Shown here piece after piece: positions 1-6,904 of a DNA stretch of 42,571 nucleotides. Position numbers and translations under genes: made by a program. The stretch is from contig JANXZI010000459.1 in NCBI GenBank assembly GCA_025355595.1, positions 1-42,571 on the forward strand, read 5' to 3'. Position 1 is the stretch's first letter, and each line of letters starts with the position of its first letter. This DNA is from Spartobacteria bacterium. GTDB taxonomy: Bacteria; Verrucomicrobiota; Verrucomicrobiia; Chthoniobacterales; Chthoniobacteraceae. The notes under the pieces were generated by a model. It had not been told where the DNA came from. It searched no databases and saw nothing but the letters and a program-made list of their open reading frames with translations.

Positions 1-71
1 CCATGCGCAAACTCCGCTCCTCGGTGCTCGCATTCGGAGAACTGCACGAGCCGATGCCAGTCGCGGCCTGA
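1..71 (+). CDS. Possible 3' end of a CDS cut by the window start
   Basis: A forward frame is open from the first bases and ends at a TGA at 69-71, with a tail ending in EPMPVAA. Nothing identifies the family, and 23 codons are too few to be sure this is coding. It is listed because the downstream gene is on the opposite strand and a convergent neighbour would be normal here. It could equally be non-coding spacer. Confidence 0.2.
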   Translation, partial: MRKLRSSVLAFGELHEPMPVAA

Positions 72-185
72 TGCCTCTTCCACTTCGCGCGCGACCAAAG
101 CGCCTGCCATGCAGCGCCCTCGTTTGAAGTTTGACGTTGCCTGCTTATCCGGTTGCTTGACAATGGACGGCAAGTGGAAGGTTCC

Positions 186-334
186 GAAAATAGCCCAGTG
201 CTTCAGCACTGGGAAAAGGGCCAGAAAAAAGGCGACAAGTCCCGCAAGGGACGGCAGAATGGTTCTTCCATCCCTTGCGGGACTTTATTTTCTTCCTTCG
301 ACGGTCCCCAGCGCTGAAGCGCTGGGCTATTTTC
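186..334. repeat. REPIN-like inverted-repeat cassette (149 bp)
   Basis: Two 28-base arms at 186-213 and 307-334 are inverted copies with two mismatches. Each arm is itself a hairpin, for example CCCAGTGCTTCAGCACTGGG. A second, inner inverted pair is built on AGTCCCGCAAGGGA and TCCCTTGCGGGACT. Paired REP palindromes in inverted orientation are the hallmark of REPINs, which are usually mobilised by a RAYT (TnpA_REP) transposase elsewhere in the genome. The short ORFs called here (109-429 plus, 145-336 minus) lie in the repeat and are not genes. The rest of the 72-412 gap shows nothing recognisable. Confidence 0.85.
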
Positions 335-412
335 AATGCAGCCTGCCTTCCGCAAGCGCGATGTCAGGCAACCGGTTAAGCATGCAACTTTGCAGCCTCG
401 CTGCCTGCCTGC

Positions 413-1816
413 TCAGACCAGCCCCTTGATCGGCTGTCCGCCGGTCACGGCATCCACGAGGTTTTTCGGCAGGCCGTCCATGAGGCGCACTTCGCCGGTG
501 TCGAGGAGCGTGTGCATGATGGTCGCCATGAGGTCCGGGATCGTCACGGGGTCCGACGCGGGCTCGCCGCCGTTGCGCGTGGACTGGCCGATGACGCGGC
601 CCATTTTCAATCCGCCGCCGTAGAGCATGAGCGGGCCGAGCGCGCCCCAGTGATCGCGGCCACCCTTTTTATTGATCGTCGGCGAACGGCCCATCTCGCC
701 GCAGCACACGAGGAGGATTTTTTCGCTGAGGCCGCGCGACTCGATGTCCTCAATGAGCGTCGAGACCGCGTGGTCGAATGGCGTGCCGACATAGCCCATG
801 CCTTCGGTGAGCGTGGCGTTGTTGTTATCCGCGTGCATGTCCCACACGAAGCTCGTGGTAACGGTCACAAAGCCCGCGCCGCGCTCGCAGAGCCTGCGCG
901 CCATGAGCAGCAGCTTGCCGAGGGTCTGCGCGTGGTCGCCGTAGTGAAGGTGGTTATTCCACTTTTTGCTGATGCGATCACGCGGGACGAGCGCCGCGGT
1001 ATCGTAGCGGGCGATGAGTTTCGCATCCTCGCGCGAGAGATCGAATGCGCCGGAGACGCCGCCGAACAGCGTGTCGAACGCCTGCTGCTGGATCGCGCTG
1101 TAGCCTTCCATCACGTTTGTGGTGTCCACGCGCCTGCGCCATTCGTCGAGCGAGGCGAGCAGGCCGCGGCGGTCATTCACGCGCTCCTGCGGGAGGTGAA
1201 GGGCCATGTCGTCCTGCATCCCGCCGCCAGCGCCGGGGACGAAGGGCGCGTACGCCGCGCCGAGATCGCCGGAGGAGGTGAAATTGCCGAATTTCGAAAT
1301 GGCAGGCCCGGCATCCGTGCTCACCGCGCGGGGAAAGAGCGCGACATTCGTGGGCATCGTCGTGTCGGGCCGCAGCGGGCCGGCGACGCGCGCGTAAAGC
1401 GAGCCCATGTTGGCGCCGAGCGTGGCCTTGCCGACGATGGTCTTGATGTCGTGGTTCGCGTCGCCGGGCACGAATGAGCGCACGATGCTGAACTTGTCCG
1501 CGAGCTTCGCGAGCTTCGGAAATGTGGAGCCAAAGGTGATGCCGGGAATCGCGGTTTTGATCTCGCCGGTCGCGCTGCGCGTCCCGTCGGGCGCGTCCAT
1601 TTTCGGATCGAACGTCTCGAATTGCGACGGCCCGCCGTGCATGAAAAGGAAGATCACCGACTTGTCTGTGACGGGAAGTTTCGCCGCCTTCGCCGCGGCG
1701 CGCGCGGCGAAAAGATCGGTGAGCGAAAGTCCGCCGAGCCCGAGGCCGCCGACACGGAGAAATTCGCGGCGGCGCATGTGTGCACCGCTGCGGATGGTGT
1801 TTTGGAAGGAGAGCAT
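413..1816 (-). CDS. DUF1501 domain-containing protein, Tat-exported
   Basis: This 467-residue protein belongs to the DUF1501 family, an uncharacterised branch related to the alkaline phosphatase/sulfatase fold that is greatly expanded in Planctomycetes and Verrucomicrobia. Near the N-terminus RRREFL followed by a Gly/Leu-rich stretch is a twin-arginine signal, so export in the folded state is likely. Family motifs include FLFMHGGPSQFETFDPK near residue 57 and CCGEMGRSPTIN with GGRDHW in the C-terminal third. The track start at 1816 places 13 residues before the RRR motif. The ATG at 1777 is an alternative, and neither has a clear ribosome binding site. DUF1501 genes are usually paired with a DUF1549/DUF1553 cytochrome-like gene, which is not seen next to this one. 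The substrate is unknown. Confidence 0.93.
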   Translation of the reverse strand: MLSFQNTIRSGAHMRRREFLRVGGLGLGGLSLTDLFAARAAAKAAKLPVTDKSVIFLFMHGGPSQFETFDPKMDAPDGTRSATGEIKTAIPGITFGSTFPKLAKLADKFSIVRSFVPGDANHDIKTIVGKATLGANMGSLYARVAGPLRPDTTMPTNVALFPRAVSTDAGPAISKFGNFTSSGDLGAAYAPFVPGAGGGMQDDMALHLPQERVNDRRGLLASLDEWRRRVDTTNVMEGYSAIQQQAFDTLFGGVSGAFDLSREDAKLIARYDTAALVPRDRISKKWNNHLHYGDHAQTLGKLLLMARRLCERGAGFVTVTTSFVWDMHADNNNATLTEGMGYVGTPFDHAVSTLIEDIESRGLSEKILLVCCGEMGRSPTINKKGGRDHWGALGPLMLYGGGLKMGRVIGQSTRNGGEPASDPVTIPDLMATIMHTLLDTGEVRLMDGLPKNLVDAVTGGQPIKGLV

Positions 1817-1872
1817 GGGGCGGGGAAGGTCGCGGGCGGCGGACAGTTCACCACGCGGCGGCAGGGTTTCTT

Positions 1873-2040
1873 AGAGGGTGTAGGAAAAGTCGGATTTGGG
1901 ATGCAGAGGCGCGGAGGGAAAAAGAGGGTTCCGCAGCGGGAAATTACGAAATTCCTCCGCGTCCCTCCCACTTTTCCTCCGCGCCTCTGCGTTGAAATAC
2001 CGCGCTTCATCCCGAAAAATGGACTTTCGGCACACCCTCT
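1873..2040. repeat. Nested inverted-repeat cassette (168 bp)
   Basis: The outer arms begin AGAGGGTGT at 1873 and end ACACCCTCT at 2040, and stay alignable through AAAGTC and GGGATG. An inner pair, GCAGAGGCGCGGAGGGAAAA at 1903-1922 and TTTTCCTCCGCGCCTCTGC at 1972-1990, is nearly perfect. The whole element fills the spacer between two divergent genes. No ORF in it has coding character. Confidence 0.75.
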
Positions 2041-2143
2041 TTGGGTGGGTGGCGGAAGTGGCGGCACGTCCACGCAACGTGGAAGATGCGCCCGACGCAC
2101 TCTCGGAACGATCAAAGGTCTGTGTCCCGCGCGGATTGTCCGA

Positions 2144-2162
2144 CGCGGGAACGACCGTTCCC
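2144..2162. promoter_or_regulatory. Short palindrome upstream of the metal-binding gene
   Basis: GGGAAC-GACC-GTTCCC at 2147-2162 is a perfect 6-bp inverted repeat that ends 32 bases before the start of the CCxxC protein. It overlaps a second pairing, TCCCGCG (2125-2131) with CGCGGGA (2144-2150). It could be an operator or a leader hairpin. No regulator can be assigned from sequence. Confidence 0.25.
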
Positions 2163-2194
2163 ATTTCCAAATTCCAAACCACGACAACCTACCC

Positions 2195-2710
2195 ATGAAA
2201 AAATCCATCCTCGTCCTCATCGCCACCAGCGCGCTCGCCACTTTTGCCAGCGCCGAAACTTCCGTGAAAATCTCCGGCGTCCATCTTTGCTGTAATAGCT
2301 GCGTCGTCGGCGCGGAGAAGGCGGTCGCCAAGGCCAAGGGCGCGACTGCGACCGTGGACAAGGATGGCGGCACGGTGACAATCACGGGTGCGGACAAGGC
2401 CGCCGTGCAGTCGGGCGTGGATGCGCTCGTCAAGGCGGGCTACTTCGGCAAGAGCGAGAGCAGCGATGTGACGCTCAAGGACATCAGCGGCGCGAAGGAC
2501 GGCAAGGCCGCCAAGATGACCGTGGGTGACGTGCATCTCTGCTGCGACAAGTGCGCGACCGCCGCGAAGAAGGCGCTCGCGAAAGTGAAGGGCGTGACGG
2601 GCGACACCGCCGCGAAGAAGGTCACGTCATTTGAAGTGACGGGCGACTTTAGCCCGAAGGAAGTCATGGCCGCGCTCCAAGCCGCCGGCCTCACGGGCAC
2701 GGCGAAGTAA
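2195..2710 (+). CDS. Secreted protein with two HMA-like CCxxC metal-binding repeats
   Basis: This 171-residue protein starts at the ATG at 2195, which gives a clean signal peptide (MKKSILVLIATSALATFASA). The longer track ORF from 1622 runs back through the repeat and into the divergent gene, so it is rejected. The mature part holds two repeats, each opening with VHLCC-x2-C followed by a run of Lys/Ala. They sit at about residues 22-85 and 105-168. The fold prediction is heavy-metal-associated (HMA) ferredoxin-like, as in CopZ/MerP, but with CCxxC in place of MxCxxC. It probably binds copper or another soft metal in the periplasm. A strong terminator follows, so the gene seems to be transcribed alone. 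Confidence 0.92.
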   Translation: MKKSILVLIATSALATFASAETSVKISGVHLCCNSCVVGAEKAVAKAKGATATVDKDGGTVTITGADKAAVQSGVDALVKAGYFGKSESSDVTLKDISGAKDGKAAKMTVGDVHLCCDKCATAAKKALAKVKGVTGDTAAKKVTSFEVTGDFSPKEVMAALQAAGLTGTAK

Positions 2711-2737
2711 GCATCGCTGCATCCGCAGAAAATCTCA

Positions 2738-2779
2738 GCCGGGAAGCGGGACGCACTCCTGCTTCCCGGCTTTTTGTTT
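2738..2779 (+). terminator. Intrinsic terminator after the CCxxC protein
   Basis: GCCGGGAAGC (2738-2747) pairs perfectly with GCTTCCCGGC (2761-2770) around a 13-base loop and is followed at once by TTTTTGTTTT. This is a textbook rho-independent terminator, 28 bases after the stop codon. Confidence 0.9.
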
Positions 2780-2797
2780 TCGGAAGCGACCGGATTG

Positions 2798-2904
2798 GGA
2801 ACCACAAATGGACACGAACCGACACGAATAAGATCCGGATCGCGCAAGATCTGCTGATGGATGACGGGCGCGTCTCGCCCCATTCGTGTCCATTCGTGGT
2901 TTCC
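2798..2904. repeat. Inverted-repeat cassette (107 bp)
   Basis: The left arm GGAACCACAAATGGACACGA and the right arm TCGTGTCCATTCGTGGTTTCC are inverted copies with a few differences, separated by about 60 bases. The left arm also repeats GACACGAA in tandem. It lies between the terminator of the CCxxC gene and the start of the next CDS, and the upstream extension of the 2886 ORF runs through it. Confidence 0.8.
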
Positions 2905-2993
2905 GTCAGCGCGCCCTTTTTTCAGGATGCGGGCAGCTTGGCGGAATTCCTAAGTGGCGTGGCGCGGCGCGGTGGTTTAGGACTCACGCACTC

Positions 2994-4109
2994 ATGTCCA
3001 GCATCGAACATTCCGATCCCATCAATTCGCAAATCCTCGCCGTGTCGGAGGACAAGATCGCCGGCTTCGTGCGCGAGCCGTTTGTCGAGATCGCGGAAAA
3101 ATGCGGGCTGCCGCTGGAGACTGTTTTGGATCGCATCAGGACGATGCTCGCCGCCGGGACGATCCGCCGTGTGCGGCAGACGCTCGTCGCCAGCAACCTC
3201 GCCGAGGGTGCGCTCGTGGCGTGGCAGGTGCCGGAGGAAAAGCTGAACGATGCATTCGATTGGATGTTTCAGAATGATCCATTCAGCGGGCACGTCGTCG
3301 TGCGCAGCACGGACAATCAGACGACAGGCAGCGCCTACCGGCTGTGGACGACTTTGAAAACGCCGACGGGCACAAACATGGAGGAGCACGCGCGCGTGCT
3401 CATGCGCCACACGGGCTGCACGAAATTCAAGCTCATGCCGGCGAAGGGAATCTTCGCGCTCGGCGTCGGCCATGTGCGGCGGAAGGTGATCGAGCCGGGC
3501 GACAAGTCGGACGCGCTCGCAAAGATGATCCGCGTGGGCATCGTGAAGCTCACCGATCTCGAATGGGAAATTCTGCTCGCGCTGAAACGGGAACTTTCAC
3601 TCGACGAAATTCGCACCGGTCTCTGGGCGACGCGCGCCGCGGAGGCGGGCGTGGATCTGGAGACGTTCTGCCGCGTGGCGGAAGACCTCAACGCGCGCCA
3701 GGTCATCGGACGCTTCTCGACTTTCCTCGAACATGTAAAGCCGAGTGCGACGGGGCAGCGTGTGACGAAATTCAACGCGCTCTTCCACTGGCGCGTGCCC
3801 GCGGGTCGCGAGGTCGAGGCAGGTGGCGAAGTGGGACGGCATCCCATCCTCACGCATTGCTACTGGCGCGAAGGCGGGCCGGATTTCAACAATGTGAACA
3901 TCATGGCCGTGTGCCACGGGACGGAGAAGGATCGCGTGTTCGCACACAAGGCGGCGATTGATGCACACCTCGCGAGCATCGGCATCCCGGTGGATTACAC
4001 GAATGTGTTCTGGGGCGGGCGCAGCGAGATCAAGCCGAGCGAAATCTCGCCGAAGCTCCATCGCGAGTGGCTCGCGAAATACGCGGGCGCGGAGCCGGTG
4101 ATGGCGTAG
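2994..4109 (+). CDS. AsnC/Lrp-type protein, probable siroheme decarboxylase-like AhbA-AhbB fusion
   Basis: The protein has 371 residues from the ATG at 2994. The track start at 2886 would translate part of an inverted repeat. It contains two copies of a winged-helix plus RAM-like unit. The first runs to about residue 160, with IRRVRQTLVASNLAEGALVAW. The second starts near 180 (LTDLEWEILLALK) and includes FNALFHWRVP, HPILTHCYWREGGPDFNNVN and IMAVCHG. This layout, and the second-half motifs, match AhbA/AhbB and NirDLGH siroheme decarboxylases, which are usually separate subunits or half-length proteins. Such enzymes convert siroheme to didecarboxysiroheme for heme or heme d1. No other heme gene is nearby, so a purely regulatory Lrp-like role is possible. 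The family call is moderate; the CDS is secure. Confidence 0.85.
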   Translation: MSSIEHSDPINSQILAVSEDKIAGFVREPFVEIAEKCGLPLETVLDRIRTMLAAGTIRRVRQTLVASNLAEGALVAWQVPEEKLNDAFDWMFQNDPFSGHVVVRSTDNQTTGSAYRLWTTLKTPTGTNMEEHARVLMRHTGCTKFKLMPAKGIFALGVGHVRRKVIEPGDKSDALAKMIRVGIVKLTDLEWEILLALKRELSLDEIRTGLWATRAAEAGVDLETFCRVAEDLNARQVIGRFSTFLEHVKPSATGQRVTKFNALFHWRVPAGREVEAGGEVGRHPILTHCYWREGGPDFNNVNIMAVCHGTEKDRVFAHKAAIDAHLASIGIPVDYTNVFWGGRSEIKPSEISPKLHREWLAKYAGAEPVMA

Positions 4110-4113
4110 GGAA

Positions 4114-4197
4114 AGTGCTCAGTGCTCAGCGCTCAGTTCACAGTGCTCAGTAGAAGCATGCTGCTGCCGACAACGGAGCACTGAGCACTGAGCACTG
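4114..4197. repeat. Inverted array of 7-bp units (TGCTCAG)
   Basis: AGTGCTCAGTGCTCAGCGCTC at the left is matched by inverted GAGCACTGAGCACTGAGCACT at the right. Each arm is made of tandem 7-base units, and the loop contains GCATGC. It fills the spacer after the AsnC-like gene. It could fold into a long hairpin, but no T-run follows. Confidence 0.8.
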
Positions 4198-4275
4198 AAA
4201 ACTCACGAAGGCCGCCCGCCTGGACGGGACAATTTCCACGCTGGCTTGTGGTGCGGATTCTGCGAAGGAGGGCGC

Positions 4276-5172
4276 ATGTTCACCCGCGCATTTCTTGTCC
4301 TCTGCCTGTTTATCTCCACACTCACCGCGGCGGAGTTGCACGAGATCCGGCTGCTGCGTCCGGTGAAGGCGGGCGACCGTTTCGACGTGTCGGCCAAGGT
4401 CGCGTATGAGGACAGGATGAAGACGACTTTTGACGGCAAGGAAGTGGAGTCGAACGAAACGATCATGGCATGCCGGATGACGGGTGCGCTCACCGTCGTG
4501 GCCGTGACGAAGAAGGGCCTGCCGAGCGCGCTGAAGCTGAAAGTGAAGACCGTCGAGTGCATCCACGCCGGGCAGCGGGCGGATTTTTTCAAGGAAGGCG
4601 ACGAGCTTTCCCTCCGCCGCGACGAGCCGGAAAACGAGTCACAAGTGAACGGCGAGGCCGCGGACGATTTGCAGGCGCAGATCATCGAGTCGCTGCTGAA
4701 CGTGCAAGCGGAGGACGAGGTGAGCGACGAGGACATCTTCGGCACAAAGGACAAGGTCGCGGTGGGCGCGGTGTGGCCTGTGAATGCCAAGGCCGCGGTG
4801 TCTTCGCTCGAGCGCAGTGGGGTGTCGGGTCTCGATCCGAAAGGCGTGAGCGGTCATGCGAAGCTCGTGACGCTGGGTGAATTTGAAAAGCAGCCGGCAT
4901 TTTTTGTCCACATGGATGCAAAGATTGACGGCAAAGGCGTGACGCTCGCGAACCTGCCGGAAAACGTGAAGGGAAAGAAATTCCACTCTGAATATAACAT
5001 CGAGATGGAGGTGCCCGTGGACCCGGTCTCGACTGCCGGGCGCACGAAAGGCATGGCAAAGATGGAGGTGGAGGCCGAGGGCACCGAGGAATTCGACGGG
5101 AAGAAAATCGCGGTGGCGGTGAAGATCGATCGCCGCGTGGCGAGTGAGATCACGGCGATGCCGGCGAAGTAG
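4276..5172 (+). CDS. Secreted protein of unknown function
   Basis: The ATG at 4276 has a good ribosome binding site (GAAGGAGGG, ending 4 bases before it) and opens a signal peptide, MFTRAFLVLCLFISTLTAAE. This is preferred over the track start at 4246. The mature protein is about 280 residues, acidic, predicted beta-rich and without transmembrane segments. It has one possible Cys pair. It resembles the many exported proteins of unknown function in Verrucomicrobia and Planctomycetes, but I do not recognise a named domain. It is flanked by repeats on both sides and is probably monocistronic. Confidence 0.88.
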   Translation: MFTRAFLVLCLFISTLTAAELHEIRLLRPVKAGDRFDVSAKVAYEDRMKTTFDGKEVESNETIMACRMTGALTVVAVTKKGLPSALKLKVKTVECIHAGQRADFFKEGDELSLRRDEPENESQVNGEAADDLQAQIIESLLNVQAEDEVSDEDIFGTKDKVAVGAVWPVNAKAAVSSLERSGVSGLDPKGVSGHAKLVTLGEFEKQPAFFVHMDAKIDGKGVTLANLPENVKGKKFHSEYNIEMEVPVDPVSTAGRTKGMAKMEVEAEGTEEFDGKKIAVAVKIDRRVASEITAMPAK

Positions 5173-5181
5173 GCGGGCAGT

Positions 5182-5284
5182 GCAGGATAGGCATCCTGCC
5201 TGTCCCCCGGCGTGCGATGGCACGGGGCGTCCGAATTGCGGATACTTGGCTTCCATTCGGGACAGGCTGGAAGCCTGTCCCACA
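5182..5284. repeat. Pair of REP-like hairpins
   Basis: GCAGGAT-AGGC-ATCCTGC (5182-5199) and GGGACAGGCT-GGA-AGCCTGTCCC (5259-5281) are two perfect short palindromes about 60 bases apart. They share CCTGTCCC with each other, and CCTGTCCC-type palindromes recur in this kind of genome. They lie between convergent genes and may also help end transcription. Confidence 0.75.
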
Positions 5285-5325
5285 TTGGCCTGTCGCATTT
5301 TTACCGCGACGGGTTCTTCGAGCCG

Positions 5326-6039
5326 CTATTTTTCCACTTCCTCGATCTCGAGATACGACGGCTTCGGATCGACGCTCCTGCCGTGTGAACTCTCGATGCG
5401 CATCTGCTTCAGCATCCAGTAGCCTTCGCGCTTCATCACGCTCGTGACCATGAAGCGCCGATCCCACTTGCCGGCGGCGTCGAAGCTCTCGGCCTTCATC
5501 AGCGCGCCGTCCTCGCGCCCGATCCAGAGGATGACGCGCGCGTATTGCGAGTCGTTGGGTCCGTCGGGACGCACCTCCACTTTCCAGCAGCGATGCGCGG
5601 AAATCATATCGCCGCCGAGGACTTTTGCGTCGTGCCAGTAAATGAAACGCAGCGCGAGATCCTCGTAGCTGATCTCGGTGTCGTGGACCGGCGCGCCCAG
5701 CTTCGCCCCGGTGACACGCGTGGTCTTCCCGCCCTTTGTTTCCTCAAGAGTGGATGTTTTCTCCCCGAGGCGGAGCGTGAGCACATCGCCGTTGTCGGTG
5801 AATTGATAGCGGATGACGCCTTTCTCCAGCGTGAGTTTGAACGGGATTTTTTTTCCTCCGGTGCGGATGCGCCCGGCAAGTTTCCAGTCTTGCGACGACT
5901 GCGCGATGCGGACGGACTTCAGCAGTTCCAGCGCGGAAGGCGGATCGTCCGCGGCGGAGCACGGCGAAGGCGCGAGGACGGACGCGACCGCGAGGGAGGC
6001 GGCGGCGAGGATGCTCTTTACACGAAAGGGTGTGACCAT
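5326..6039 (-). CDS. Exported LolA-like (outer-membrane lipoprotein-sorting type) protein
   Basis: The ATG at 6039 (MVTPFRVKSILAAASLAVAS) gives a normal signal peptide with cleavage near CSAADD. The track start at 6075 is a TTG that would run into the divergent gene. The 237-residue product has the profile of periplasmic proteins annotated as outer membrane lipoprotein-sorting protein (LolA/LppX-like fold): LELLKSVRIAQSSQDWKLAGRI at the N-terminus, then a beta-rich region with YEDLALRFIYW and a C-terminal segment on MKREGYWMLKQMRIE. It may carry a hydrophobic ligand or lipid in the periplasm. Its start is 27 bases from that of the PAP2 phosphatase, so the two share a promoter region. Confidence 0.82.
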   Translation of the reverse strand: MVTPFRVKSILAAASLAVASVLAPSPCSAADDPPSALELLKSVRIAQSSQDWKLAGRIRTGGKKIPFKLTLEKGVIRYQFTDNGDVLTLRLGEKTSTLEETKGGKTTRVTGAKLGAPVHDTEISYEDLALRFIYWHDAKVLGGDMISAHRCWKVEVRPDGPNDSQYARVILWIGREDGALMKAESFDAAGKWDRRFMVTSVMKREGYWMLKQMRIESSHGRSVDPKPSYLEIEEVEK

Positions 6040-6066
6040 AGGCTCGCCAACCTTCGCCAACGCCGG

Positions 6067-6705
6067 ATGGATCAAAAGCTACTTTTTCTCATCAACCGTG
6101 AATGGACCGGGCCGGTGCTGGATCGCGTGATGGTGATGCTGTCGAGCTCAGCGCTGTGGAAATGGCCGTTCATCGTGCTGCTGCTCGCCGTGCTCGTGCG
6201 CGGCGGATTCCGTGCGCGGGCGTTCATCGCCGTCACGCTGGTGGCGGTGCTGCTGTGCGACACCCTCGCGGGCTACGGGATCAAGCGCACCGTGAACCGA
6301 CTGCGTCCGCACGAGAGCGAATTCGGCGTGCGGCAGCTCTCGCTCGCGTATCCGCCGTCACGCGGGATTTTCCAGCCGGTGCAGGAAGTGATTTCACTCG
6401 GGCTTACCGCCGAGGCGGCGGGCCGTTCGTTCCCGTCGAACCACGCCGCAAACACCGCGTGCGTCGCGCTGCTCACCGCGATCTTTTTCCGACGCATCGG
6501 CTGGCTCGCATTTTTTCCCGCGCTGCTCGTCTCGTACTCGCGCGTGTACACCGGCTCGCACTGGCCGAGCGATGTGCTCGGCGGCATCGCGCTCGGCCTC
6601 GGCATGGCCATGCTCACGCTGCTGCTCGTGGAGGCTCTCTGGCGGCGATGCGGCGCGCGTCTCTCGCCCGCGCTCGCCGCGCGCCATCCTTCGCTGCTCG
6701 CATGA
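6067..6705 (+). CDS. PAP2-family membrane phosphatase
   Basis: This 212-residue protein starts at the ATG at 6067 (MDQKLLFLINREWTGP). The longer track ORF from 5545 covers the opposite gene. All three PAP2 motifs are present: KRTVNRLRP, PSNHAANT (PSxH) and SRVYTGSHWPSDVLGG, which supply the catalytic histidines and the arginine. Five to six hydrophobic segments are visible. Enzymes of this type dephosphorylate undecaprenyl pyrophosphate or phosphatidate-type lipids at the outer face of the inner membrane. Next to a GT39 glycosyltransferase and an O-acetylation cluster, recycling of lipid carrier or editing of lipid-linked sugars is plausible. Confidence 0.93.
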   Translation: MDQKLLFLINREWTGPVLDRVMVMLSSSALWKWPFIVLLLAVLVRGGFRARAFIAVTLVAVLLCDTLAGYGIKRTVNRLRPHESEFGVRQLSLAYPPSRGIFQPVQEVISLGLTAEAAGRSFPSNHAANTACVALLTAIFFRRIGWLAFFPALLVSYSRVYTGSHWPSDVLGGIALGLGMAMLTLLLVEALWRRCGARLSPALAARHPSLLA

Positions 6706-6712
6706 GGCCAGT

Positions 6713-6902
6713 GGAGAGTGGAAAGTTGAAAGTTGAGAGGCGGCGGAATCCTGTCCGCAGGCCTCCGGGGCGCATTCCATTTTGTTCCTGCGAACCGGTG
6801 GTGTTCGCTGCGCTCGACCACCGGCTGGTTTCCATCAGCCCACCGGGATGTCACGCTGACCTCATCCGCCTCTCAACTCTCAACCCTCACCTCTCAACCC
6901 GC
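6713..6902. repeat. Inverted-repeat cassette with inner hairpin (about 190 bp)
   Basis: GTTGAGAGGCGG (6732-6743) is inverted as CCGCCTCTCAAC (6866-6877), and both arms are extended by short GTTGAAA or CTCAACC tandem units. Inside is a second palindrome, CCGGTGGT (6795-6802) with ACCACCGG (6817-6824). The element fills the gap between the PAP2 and GT39 genes and ends directly at the GT39 start codon. Confidence 0.75.
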
Positions 6903-6904
6903 CG

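Noticed and set aside
109-429. Small ORFs in the first gap
   Set aside because: They are translations of the REPIN-like repeat, with no coding features.
4114-4197. CRISPR array
   Set aside because: Units are only 7 bases, contiguous and inverted in the second arm, with no spacers and no cas genes.
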